Origin: Fagopyrum homotropicum
Lineage: Eukaryota > Streptophyta > Magnoliopsida > Caryophyllales > Polygonaceae
NCBI GenBank assembly: GCA_033239125.1
Contig: BSWB01000005.1
Span: 137,946,494-138,010,493 of the forward strand
Direction of reading: 5' to 3'
DNA length: 64,000 nucleotides
A program made the position numbers and the translations under genes. Below, one piece after another: positions 20,211-30,402 of the stretch; the stretch's first letter is position 1, and each line of letters opens with the position of its first letter. Below the pieces are notes generated by a model that saw nothing but the letters and a program-made list of their open reading frames with translations, was not told where the DNA came from and made no database searches.

Positions 20211-23200
20211 TTAGTGGAAATGGATTCCAAGCATTCTTGCGTCGGCAATACTTTGAGAGGATCTGTCCTTCCAGTGATATGCGAGGTGAAGTCTGGTGCC
20301 ATTAATGACCATCCCGGCACAATCCACACCTCTAGTAAAGGCCTTGTTGTACACAAGGTTGTTTCTAGCCTTCCACACATAGTAAATGAATGCAGTGATT
20401 GTGGCAATCTTGGCGCTTTCCAAGAGATTGTGCTTTGCATTAGGTCTCGAGTTAAGCCAAGACCACACATTGTTGTTGTATGGGGCGGGATATGGAACTC
20501 TAGTCCATCTAGAGATGATATCAAGCACAAGAGAGGAGTAGCTGCAATGATGCCATAGATGATCGTCATCTTCAACCTTGTACTTACATAGCATGCAAGT
20601 GTCGTTGGTAGCTAGGTTCCATTTCTTGAGCCTTGAGAGTGTAGGTAGCTTCTTATGGTAGGCAATCCAGGTAATAAAACAGCATTTAGGAGTGTTGGTC
20701 TTGAGCCAGATAGCTTTGAAGGGGTTAGTATGGGGTGCAGGAGGTTGCTGATTGAAATACTTGTACGCCAGGCTAGATGAATAGGCGCCAGTAGGGTTGA
20801 GAGTGGGTGAGGGCCAAGGGTTGCTGGTACCACTGGGCGGGAAAATCAGCTCATCTCTCACTGAAAAGAGACTCTTCCAGAAGCTGCTGTGGCATGCCTT
20901 AGGAACACAGTTCCAAACGCTGTGGTCTTTAAGAATGTGCTTCCTAGACCAGCTAATCCAGAGATTGTCATCGCCCCTGTCGATGTCATAGATGAGACGA
21001 GCCAATGCAGCTTTGTTCCTGGCCAGCAAGTTAGGGAAGCCAAGGCCGCCCTTCTTCTGATCGTTGCAAATGGTAGACCAGGCAACAAGAGCACGCCTGC
21101 TATTCTCCTTTCCAGACCAAAAGAATGATCTTATAAGAGACTGCACCTTATTCAGTACCGTAACAGGGATCAGAAGCATTGAACTCCAGTAATGTGAGAG
21201 AGCACTGAGGGTGGATTTGATGAGCTGAGCCCTACCCGCATATGATAGCAGCTTGGCACTCCAGGATTGAATTCTCGCAGTGACTTTGTGAATGAGAGGG
21301 AGGTAGTCTGGGATTGTGAGTCTTTTTGCACCAATTGGAACACCAAGATACAAGAAAGGAAGCGAGCCCATAGGCATACCCGTAAGTGAAGAAGCAAGCT
21401 CCTGATCAACCGTGCTCATACCACCAGTGAAGAGTGCTGACTTGGATGGGTTAATTCGGAGCCCCGAGGTGTCCCCAAACTCTTCAAGGGTATCCAGGAG
21501 AATTTTAATTTAGGGAATATCACCACGACACAACATCAGTAGGTCATCAGCAAATGCCAGGTGAGTGATTGAAGGTGAGGTGCATTTGGGATGAAAATTA
21601 AATTCCGGATTCCTGGTGTTTTTGTGTATCATTTGAGTGAGGACTTCCATAGCAATGGAGAATAGTAGAGGAGAAAGAGGGCAGCCTTGGCGCAGACCTC
21701 TACCCCCCTTGAAATGACCACAGAGATTCCCATTAATGTTGATGGAGTATGAGGCGGTGGTGATACATTCTTTGATTAGATTGATGAAGTGCGTTGGGAA
21801 GCCCATCCTCCAAAGACAGTTCAGGATGAAGTCATGACTGATTGTATCGAAGGCTTTGGTTATATCTATCTTCATTGCAGCTCTAGGCGATATGTGCTTC
21901 CTTCCATATTTGTGAAGTAAGTCTTGGCATATTAGTACATTGTGTTTGATTGATCTGCTTGCAATAAATGCACTTTGGTTGGGGCTGATGATGCTTGGGA
22001 GAATTTTGCTAATTCTCGTTGATAGAATTTTAGCAATCGCCTTATAGATAGTGTTGCAGCAGGCAATGGGTCTGAAATCTGCAGGAGCTAGGGGGTTATC
22101 AGTTTTTGCTATTAAGGATAGAGTAGTGTGATTAACCTGTCTAAGAAGCCTCCCTTCGGTGAAGAAGTCCAAAACAGCCTCGGTGAAGTCATTCTTCGTG
22201 ATTGCCCAAGAAGCTTTGTAGAATAAGGAATTAAATCCGTCCGGTCCTGGCGCTTTGTTGTCACCAATAGAGAAAAGAGCATGCTTGATTTCATCATGGG
22301 TCACCTGCAAGCTTAGAGATGCAAAGTCCTCCAGGTTGAGTTGGGGAGGGTGGATGTCAGGGAAGGTAGCGGGATTGGGTGTTGTAGGAGGGTTGAGGAT
22401 GCTTTTGAAGTGGTCAACAAGGGTAGTGTCGATGGTGTGGGGATTGTGAGAAATGGTTCCATCATTGGTTCTAATGGAGAGGATACGGTTGGTGCAGCGT
22501 CTAGCTTTTATGCATTTGAAAAAATATGAAGTGCATTGATCCCCTTTAGTGATCCAGTTGGCCTTCGAAAGTTGAGCAAGAGACGTATGAAGATTGCTAA
22601 TATTTGCGTTCAGCAAGGAAGAGAGCCTGCGTTCTTCGCTCTGGAGCAAAAGGTCATGCAGATTGCCTTTCATTTGGTCCTGGATCCGGTGAAGGAGAGT
22701 TCGATTCTCGTTGATGCTGCTGTGAATGTCCTCAAGCTTCAAACTTTGGAATCGTTTGAGTTGAGGCTTGAGAAGCTTGAGCTTCCTAGTTAACCGGAAC
22801 ATAGAGTTGCCATCGATAGTTGTATCCCAAATAGATGCAACGCAGTCAGTGAAGTTCTCATGCTCAGCCCATTGGTTATTGAATCTGAATGGGAAACGAG
22901 TACAGGCTCCAGACGGTTTAGAGTAGAGGAGGGCAGGTGAGTGATCGGAGATGTCAGGGACATCAAAGTGAGCCAGAGAATGAGGGTAAGCCTGGCGCCA
23001 GCAAGCATTAGTAATGATACGGTCAAGCTTACACCAAATGCGGGATCCAATCTGTCTATTATTCCATGTGAATTTACAGCCTGAATAAGGGTGATCATCC
23101 AGGTTGTTAAGCCGAAAGCAAGAAGCAATCTCCTCAGAATGTTGGGTAAAGCAAGGCCCGTGGTTGGAGGATTTCTCATCCGGGGCAAGCGTGACATTGA

Positions 23201-23642
23201 AGTCACCTAGGATGGCCCATGGGTTGGATGTGTTTAAGAGACTGATTGTTGAAATTGTGTCCCAGAGATCAGATCGATCTTCAGGCGCGTTGTGGGCATA
23301 GACAAACGAGATTTCTGATAAGATGGCTTGGTCCGGGTTAGTGAGTGGGTTGGTTATGTAGCAATGGATAAGCTGGTCAGTTATGATAGAGGTGGAGAGG
23401 TGGAGACGGTTAGGATTCCACCAAACCCAAATACGACAGTTATGAGAGATGGAGGAGTTAGAGACATGATTCCATGTAGGGAAGAGGTGTTTTGAGAGAC
23501 GCTTCTCTTTACTGCACTTGAGCCTCGTTTCAAGCAAGGCTAAGACGTCGATGTTATTCTTCTTCACAATGCTCTGAACAGCTTTTTGTTTTACGGGATC
23601 GTTCAGTCCCCGTATGTTCCAGGAACAGGTTCTAAGATTCAT
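20211..23642 (-). pseudogene. LINE copy C ORF2: endonuclease, reverse transcriptase, zf-RVT
   Basis: Starts at 23642 (MNLRTCSWNIRGLND). The AP-type endonuclease occupies residues 1-240 with Asn in SWNIRG, Glu in LLETRLK, Asp and Asn in LGDFNVTL and the SDH motif in ISDHSPAL. RT blocks: NKAPGPDGFN, MKIDITKAFD, GLRQGCPLSPLLF and catalytic AFADDLLML near 21530-21555. A TAA at 21510-21512 stops the frame just after RT. The same frame continues from 21509 to 20211 with YLGVPIGAKRL, RALVAWSTICNDQKKGGLGF and a zf-RVT with CMLCKYKVEDDDHLWHHC. So one nonsense change separates it from a full ORF of 1144 codons. Confidence 0.92.
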
Positions 23643-23678
23643 TGGAACGGTTATTTTGAGCCTGGATAGTACTTACTA

Positions 23679-25574
23679 TCAAGGGGGAGATTGTTGTTGC
23701 AGTTGGGATTGGGGGTTGGTGTTTTTGTGGTTGCCCGTAGCTTGGGTAGCACTTTCATTCAGAGGAGAGTTTATTGTTCCACTGGAGCTTGAGGGATCAG
23801 TGCAAGTGAGGGTATCCATAGGCGGCCTAGAGGATGAGGCTAAAGTAGGGTTAGGGTTTTGGAGAGTGGAGGGGGGGAGGTCATCGGTATTGCTGGGATC
23901 TTTTGGAAGGGGGGTTGATTGGCTGGTAGCAGTAGGGATAGGGTTCATAGATTTGACAAGATCACCCAAATGGTTATGATTTGGTGGGCAGGTTAGTTGC
24001 GAGTTTGCAGGCGGAATATTTTGAGGATCATGGCTATTATGTGGACCAGTAGAAGGCAAGCATGTAGCGATCCGATGGGAATCGTCAGGAGTAGGAAGGA
24101 TAGGTTCAAGGTTTTGGTTAGCTTTTGGAGTGGGGCATGGCCGCTGTTTGGTTTTGGAATTTCTGGGTTTCTTGTTATTCAGGTTATGGGGGCCCTTCTC
24201 AGAAGGTTTAGTGATGGAGCAGCAGTGCCCAAAAGTTAGGCAGGTAGGGCAGCGGGGTGGGATCCAGTCGTAGGATATCTTCTGTGTAATTGTTTCTCCG
24301 TCAGGACCAGACAGGGTCACGTCCCTAACGAGGGGGCAATCAGCTTGAATGTCAACCAGGATACGAGCAAACCCTAACCGGTCTTGATTGGCCGAGCAGG
24401 AGTCCGTGAGCAAAGGCGTTCCTATGGCCGACCCAATTTTGGCAAGCATGTGGGCGGACCAGAACCTAACGTCGAGGTCGTGTAAGGTGACCCAAACAGG
24501 AACGGATCTGAGGGCGGAATAGTTCAGCTCTAAGCCTTGGGTCCAACGTTTGAGCAGTAGAGTTGAAGAGCCATTGATCACCCAAGGGCTGCCTAGAAGA
24601 ATAGCATTGAGCTCAGCTTCATTGGAGAATTGAAAGACAAAAATGCCCTTGTCATTACGAAGGATCTTAGGGGTGGTAATTGTGTTCCAGTTCTCCCTCA
24701 CGTACTTATTCATCTTCTGGAACGAGATAGGGCTCCCAAGTGGGAAGCCCACCAGCGAGAGGCTCCATTTGAGAGTAGTTTCAGCAATATCATCCTTAGT
24801 GAAATGGATACATTCAGCGTCCATTCCAGGAGTGAAGGTAAGGGGAACATGATTCCAACAGGCGTTGTGTGAGACAATATCCTTGTAGGAATACGAGGTG
24901 GCGGCTAAAGGATCTTTCTGGTTACTGCATGCATTTACTAGGGTAGGTGAAGGGTTCGAGGTGTGTTTAATGGTGTTGTTGGTACCTAGAGCTGTCTGAG
25001 AAGGTGAAACGCTTTCAACCGGGTTGGTGTGAACTGGGGAGGCAAGCGAAGGGGCGTGCGGTTTAGAGGCCATCAGTTCAAGGTCAGTAGCAGCCAGATT
25101 GGGGAGTTCGACATTTCCATGCGAAGAGGCTGGGGTCGGGGCAGGACCGCTGGGAGAAGCAGCCGAGAGGGTTGTCGTATGTTTCGAAGCTTCAAGATCT
25201 TCTAAAACTTTAGTGACCTCCTCCAAACAGGCCATGGGGGAAGTTTGAGGGATCAAGGGCAGGGAAGTTTGAGGGATCAAGGCAGGGGGATTGAGGGGAG
25301 GGAAGAGTTCCTCGGAGGATAGGAGTGGTGACGTTGGTGGTTTGATAGTTAGGCGCTTGTTGTTAGAGTGGATGAGGTCATCGGGAATTGGCTCGTAAGG
25401 GCTATCGGGGGACGGGGAGGACGGTGTTTGTGGGAGGCTTGGAACTGGGTGACTGGTTGATGGAGGACGGAGCATCTCGGAGAGCTTGATGGTGCGACGA
25501 CGGGGGGTTTCCGGGAGCCGGCCATTGGCCGGGCGGAGGAGCTGGGGGAGGGGGGGTGTGGCCTGGAGGCACAC
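23679..25574 (-). CDS. LINE copy C ORF1: nucleic-acid-binding protein
   Basis: 631 codons. Residues 1-210 are low-complexity Pro/Ser/Thr-rich. A DUF4283-like domain lies at about 215-400 (SLVGFPLGSPIS, FVFQFSNEAELNAIL, WTQGLELNYSALRSVPVWVTL, LAKIGSAIGTPL). A Cys/His cluster follows (CPTCLTFGHCCS), which looks like a zinc knuckle but lacks the last Cys at the usual place. The C-terminus is Pro/Ser/Asn-rich. Such ORF1 proteins coat LINE RNA. An ATG at 25605 in an overlapping frame leaves the true start open. The frame is intact, which with the single stop in ORF2 points to a recent insertion. Confidence 0.85.
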   Translation of the reverse strand: MCLQATPPLPQLLRPANGRLPETPRRRTIKLSEMLRPPSTSHPVPSLPQTPSSPSPDSPYEPIPDDLIHSNNKRLTIKPPTSPLLSSEELFPPLNPPALIPQTSLPLIPQTSPMACLEEVTKVLEDLEASKHTTTLSAASPSGPAPTPASSHGNVELPNLAATDLELMASKPHAPSLASPVHTNPVESVSPSQTALGTNNTIKHTSNPSPTLVNACSNQKDPLAATSYSYKDIVSHNACWNHVPLTFTPGMDAECIHFTKDDIAETTLKWSLSLVGFPLGSPISFQKMNKYVRENWNTITTPKILRNDKGIFVFQFSNEAELNAILLGSPWVINGSSTLLLKRWTQGLELNYSALRSVPVWVTLHDLDVRFWSAHMLAKIGSAIGTPLLTDSCSANQDRLGFARILVDIQADCPLVRDVTLSGPDGETITQKISYDWIPPRCPTCLTFGHCCSITKPSEKGPHNLNNKKPRNSKTKQRPCPTPKANQNLEPILPTPDDSHRIATCLPSTGPHNSHDPQNIPPANSQLTCPPNHNHLGDLVKSMNPIPTATSQSTPLPKDPSNTDDLPPSTLQNPNPTLASSSRPPMDTLTCTDPSSSSGTINSPLNESATQATGNHKNTNPQSQLQQQSPP

Positions 25575-25652
25575 TAGGGTTGTTTGAGGAGAGAGAAGAG
25601 AGCAAAAAAATGGAGTTTCAAGAGTGAAGTTCTACCTTCATTATGTAATTAT

Positions 25653-26904
25653 TTATTATTATCGAGTATAAGGTCATTACTCCATAACTTTTATATAAAA
25701 TAGAGGGATATTTTATATAAGTAATTCAAAATTTTATTTTTCAAGCTTGTATGAATCTTATTATCCCTTCAATTGTATATTTGTCTACGTACTTTTGGAT
25801 AACCATGAAACACATTACAAATTTCATAAATAAGTATTAGTCTATTCTTAGCAAAATCTTTAAAAATGGGATTGGAGTAGAAGAGAGCAACATTGACACC
25901 ACTAAGCTGTTGACACACTAATAATCATTTTCTATATAGAAATTACCATACATTGGGGTTCAATATCTTCTCATTATCAATTGAGCTTTGCAAGCCTAAC
26001 TGTGTCAATTCTACATTGTGCATATTATGACCAACATTCACTAAGTTACTTGCTTGCAAAGATGACAACAAGTTAGGATACAATAATTCCACTAGAATGT
26101 CATAATTTAGGTCAAAGAGTGACATCCCTAGCACAAAACCTACATGGACAATTACCCTTTATATGTCAACATCGAATCCACGAAAAACTTGCAAAGAAGA
26201 CTCAACTCTTCGTCATATCCATTTTTGCCTGAAGATGAAAAATGAAAAAAATATCATGAAAAGATGATTATATTCTGACTCCATAGTAAAGCAACAAACT
26301 TACCGATCATTGAGGAGAAATTGGGATAAAGAGAAGTCCTTGTGTTATTATGTGCGGAATTACATATCAACATTCATACCAAAATTGGAACTTCTAAATT
26401 GTACATAAGGGGAAAAAAAAAAATCAAGCATATCACTGAATATAATCTACTGTTATTATGACAAGCCATGAAATAAAACATTTAAGTTGTGGCTTACCCA
26501 AAACTACAAGTACTCGATCTCCATCAACAATATACACAGGCACCTAAACACAATCATAATAACTCTCCATCAAGATTTTATTCACGCGAGAATGGTACAA
26601 AAAAATGGAAATCTAAAATGAAAAATACCACATAAGATAATACTTAACAAGCCTTCCTATGTACAAGACGGATGTATTTTGAGAATGTCATTCAAATTAC
26701 AAGCTTAGTTGAATCTTAAGATCAAGGTCAAGAAATTAAGAGAATGACATGCAAATTACAAGCTTAGTTGAAAAATCCCACATAAGAACTGAAGGGTGAG
26801 ATGGAGAATTTGAAGATTTAGAGAAGTTGAGGGAAGAAGATGACAGCGAGCATACAGATATAGAGTTATTGTAAGCAAATAATCTTAAGAAGATTGTGTA
26901 TATA
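25653..26904. repeat. Array unit U1, right flank
   Basis: Continues the array after LINE C and matches U5 63443-64000, U2 38470-39779 and U3 49860-51166. It is AT-rich with no ORF above about 63 codons. It contains AAGCTTAGTTGAA-type repeats at 26700-26775, where a stretch of about 60 bp is duplicated in tandem. Confidence 0.7.
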
Positions 26905-27502
26905 TTATATACTATATGATTCAGATAATTTTCTCATTAGAGGATATAAACAAATAGTTTTCGGTCCTAATCCCATCAAATGAATATTTTTCAGCCTTGA
27001 TCCCGAACAAAAAGTGATATCGATCAATTCATTAATTTCAATGTTTTCATTGGAACAGTACCAATTCATCTGTATTAGAATCATTCGATGACATCAAATC
27101 TTTTTTTTTCATATTTAATTAACCTTTCTGTGTGGTCAGACTTGGTCTGCAGATATTTATCGTATTCAGAGAAAACGCGGAGTCTCGTCAGTTTCGTAAT
27201 TAATCTACTCCTGATGGTCGTCGTGGTCCCATACAGCTAGATCGGCAGTATAACAATGAACAGTCAGCAACATTACACAATTTGAACAGAGATGATGCTC
27301 AATACATCAGCTTAACTTGTCAAGATAAACCATAACATTCTGCAACAGAGAAGAAATCAGAGAGTAATTGAAGTGCAGCAATAGTCAGGTGAGAACAAAT
27401 AAAACAGAGCCTCAAATTCGGAAACATCAGCTTCAAAACCAAATACAAACTATGCATTCAAAATTAACCAAGAGCCGGTGGTGTAACCAAGTACCCAACT
27501 AA

Positions 27503-27761
27503 ATCATTGTTTGAACAACGTAGTTGCTGCTTAATTTGCTAAATCGTCAGAAAGACGATTTGCGATCGGCACTCGGCAGCAACTAGATTGTTCAAAACGA
27601 TGATGAAGCCGAGAAATATACTTCAAGTTAAGCAAGAGCCGGTGGTGCAACCAAGTACCCAACTAAATCATCGTTTGAACAATGTAGTTGCTGCTTAATT
27701 TGGTAGATCGTGAGAAAGACGATTTGTAATGAGCAGCAACTAGATTGTTCAAAACGATGAT
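27503..27761 (-). ncRNA. Pair of MIRNA-like foldbacks, U2
   Basis: Hairpins 27503-27604 and 27667-27761, 62 bp apart. The arms keep the same paired segments as in U1, with one C for T in hairpin one. The loop of hairpin one has changed strongly (GCGATCGGCACTCGG present here, absent in U1). Confidence 0.42.
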
Positions 27762-27871
27762 GAAGTCGGGAGATAGATTTCAAGGATTGGGAGAATTTCA
27801 GACAGGATGATTGAGATATTTGGAACATCGGCTGCCATGTAGGGTTGTGATGTAGGAAATAGCCCATCCTT

Positions 27872-27968
27872 GATATTTATAGGAAGATCTGCGGCAATAT
27901 AGGTTCCATCTAGGGGTTCCAGAGAATGTAGTGAGAATGTAGTGGGCCTGTGGATAAAATATGACCCA
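27872..27968 (-). promoter_or_regulatory. Minus-strand promoter motifs, U2 (partly decayed)
   Basis: TATA box (CTATAAATA on minus) at 27872-27883, with its core 113 bp from the foldback. One site II motif is kept at 27943-27948; the other reads GACCCA at 27963-27968, and the telo box is changed. A 10-bp local duplication (GAATGTAGTG) is unique to this unit. Confidence 0.35.
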
Positions 27969-28794
27969 GTTTTCAAAATGAAAGGGAGAACTGATGAGGA
28001 CGATGACTAGGATTTTCATTTTGAGTTAATCGCACAAAAGTACTACTTATAAACTGCTTTGTAAAATTTATCCATTAAAATTACACTTTGATCAAACCAA
28101 TCGCTATTTTGAAATTTGTATAGGTAATTTGTTTTTTTTTTTTCTTTTTACCGGGAGGCAATGCACGGTTTGTGAAGATGGAAGGAAGATGAGTTGTAAA
28201 CGATTGATCCGAAAATTTTCAACCGTAAAAAAGTACATAATTTATTCCAAAAACTGATCCAACAATAACAAATAAATTATTCTAAATTACAACACGGTAT
28301 GTTAAATGTAGAAAGTAAAATACAAAACATTCTCACAATTATCGAACTTTAATTACATCTCATCGTAATGAGAAACGACAATCCATATTTGACCGAAAAC
28401 TTTAAGTGGGTTCAAACTCTTTCCTAAATTGGACATAACTACATAAGGTAAAACAACAAAATAATATATATCAGTAACTTTTTTGTTCATAAAAATTAAA
28501 AATAAAAGTGGATACTTATAAACTACTAACAACTGGAGTAAAAAATACGTATTGGAAAAGCTTAAGAAGTATATCACTAAACTTCCACCTACAAGTTTGT
28601 CATCCTCGTTGTAATTTCAATATATTATTGTATTGTTTTAACCTGCAAAAAACAATTGATTTGATAACTCTTTTTTCATCTCGTTTTTTTAATTGCTCCC
28701 GCTTATCCATCGGATATTTCTTGTTACCGCTTAAGAGGAAAAAATCCAATAAGAATATAGGCAGGAAAGTTAGAACATAATGACATTAAAAAAA

Positions 28795-30036
28795 AATTTT
28801 TGTGAAGGAGAGATGGTGGTCTCCGGCGCATCTAGACGCGCTTTTATTAACTGAAAAAAAGATTAAGTAGTAATCAAACGGAAATAGCCCGACTTCATAC
28901 ATCATCAAGTAAAAGATCAACTATACCCTCCGTCGGGTCATACAATACATTCAATTCAATACGAAATTTCATAGAAATACTAGTTAAAAAGTCCGCTACA
29001 TTATTTGCCTCGCGGTAGACGTGTCGAAATTGGATATCCCAATCTCTTTTCAGATAGTCTTGACACTTACGTGTCAGACTGACAAGAGGGTGGTGAGGAG
29101 TTAGGGATTTCTTGAGGAGTTGGGTGGCCAACTTAGAATTCGTTTCAATGATCACAAATCGGTACCAAAGATCCCAAGCAAATCTAAGTCCATGTGCCAA
29201 GCCCCAAAGCTTAGCCATGAGAACGGAACATATCCCTAGATTAACCCTAAAGTCTCTCAACTACTTTCCTAAGCTATTTCTAACCACACCCGCCGCACTT
29301 GCAAAACCATCTTTATTCTTGGCTCCATCCGTGTTCACCTTTATGAAGCCCGAAGGGGGAGGTTCCCATATGACATTGATGACTCTCCTAGTTTTCTCTC
29401 CATGTTCCTTATTCCTTCTGCTCCAGACTTGAATGTATTCCTTAGCTCTTACTTGTATGTGGTTGCTTCGATTTCCCTCGTTGTGCAGGTTATTCAAAGT
29501 AGCGTCGTTTCTCCACTTTCAAGTTTCCCATAGACCCACTACAAAGATTCTACTCCACATACACACAAGTTATTAAAATGAATATTAGAGACGATGTTAC
29601 CTCGTATCCAAGTCGCAAAATGCGTGGTAAAGAAGTCTCTTATGAACCATCTTGCATGTAGGCTACGCCATAATTGCTTTGTGCGAGGGTAGTCTCTAAA
29701 AAGATGTATGAGAGACTACGGGCCTGCTTTGCAACACAAGCAGGTGTTCACAAGATTGATGTGTCGGTATTTCCTCTCTTCATTGCAAAAGAATCCTCCA
29801 CTGATCAACTTCCACGTAAAATATTTAACTCTTTCTTGTATGTGAAGCTTCCAAATGATCCTAAACACGTCACCCTCGCTCAATTGCATAGAATTCGAAT
29901 CAGTGATAAATCTGTAGGCTGTCGACAAGGAGTAATTCCCATCCTGAGAGGCGCTTCAAGTTAGTTCATCTTCTGCAGTGTCGTCATGTTCTTGGAGCTA
30001 AAAACTGAACTCGTCATTAAACGGTTTAGAGGCAGT
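28795..30036 (-). pseudogene. LINE fragment F in U2, RNase H and zf-RVT end
   Basis: Decayed minus-strand LINE 3' part. RNase H is split over 29497-29261 (GFIKVNTDGAKNKDGFASAAG) and 29260-28895 (ICSVLMAKLWGLAHGLRF, IIETNSKLA, FRHVYREANNVADFL), one frameshift apart. Before it a zf-RVT piece at 29928-29716 (IIWKLHIQERVKYFTWKLISGG) carries further breaks. The copia insertion at 30037 cuts it; the rest follows at 37395. Confidence 0.85.
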
Positions 30037-30188
30037 TGTAGAGTATATGTGCAGAATATATGCAGTAAATACATAGAATAAAGAGGAAGTATATGTAAAT
30101 AAAGAGAAAGTGTAACAACCTAACTGAATGGTGTATTAATACGTTCACAAGAGAAGATGAATACAAGTTTTCAGTTTCATAATTCACA
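30037..30188 (+). repeat. 5' LTR of copia 1
   Basis: 152 bp from TGTAGAGTAT to AATTCACA, repeated at 37243-37394. Confidence 0.93.
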
Positions 30189-30200
30189 TGGTATCAGAGC
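30189..30200 (+). other. Primer binding site, initiator tRNA-Met (copia 1)
   Basis: TGGTATCAGAGC follows the LTR directly and is the standard copia primer site. Confidence 0.93.
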
Positions 30201-30402
30201 TCAGAGAGAATATGGTGTGATTTTTTTTCGAACCGCATTCTTCTACATTGAACCACTTTATTCCTTCTTTCTTCCATTTTATCAATTCAATTACAATCTA
30301 TCCAATTCATTCCTAGTGGTCAAGATTCAGGTTCGAATGATGATTTGTCTAACACTAATCTGGATCGACATGCTGTGGATGCCAATGATCCATTGCATCT
30401 GT

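Larger units (their letters stand above)
20112..25640 (-). mobile_element. LINE copy C, nearly complete L1-type element, 5.5 kb
   Basis: Minus-strand non-LTR retrotransposon with 5' UTR (25640 to about 25575), ORF1, a 36-bp gap, ORF2, and a short 3' UTR with A tail (T run 20115-20125). A 12-bp duplication TTATGTAATTAT flanks it (20100-20111 and 25641-25652). U5 shows the empty site near 63437. ORF2 ends in zf-RVT and lacks the RNase H found in copies A and B, so it is a different L1 lineage. The only clear break is one stop codon in ORF2. Confidence 0.93.
26905..28794. repeat. Array unit U2, block P
   Basis: Homologous to 15708-17156 but closer to U3 and U4. Foldback pair at 27503-27761, promoter motifs at 27872-27968. 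28100-28794 is AT-rich without a gene; the overlapping short ORFs on both strands there are not credible. Confidence 0.8.

Noticed and set aside
27503..27761. Repeated hairpins as a CRISPR array
   Set aside because: Only two hairpins per unit, similar spacers, plant nuclear context; no array of unique spacers.
28508..28780. Short ORFs on both strands of block P
   Set aside because: Low-complexity AT-rich translation, frames not kept among the five units.
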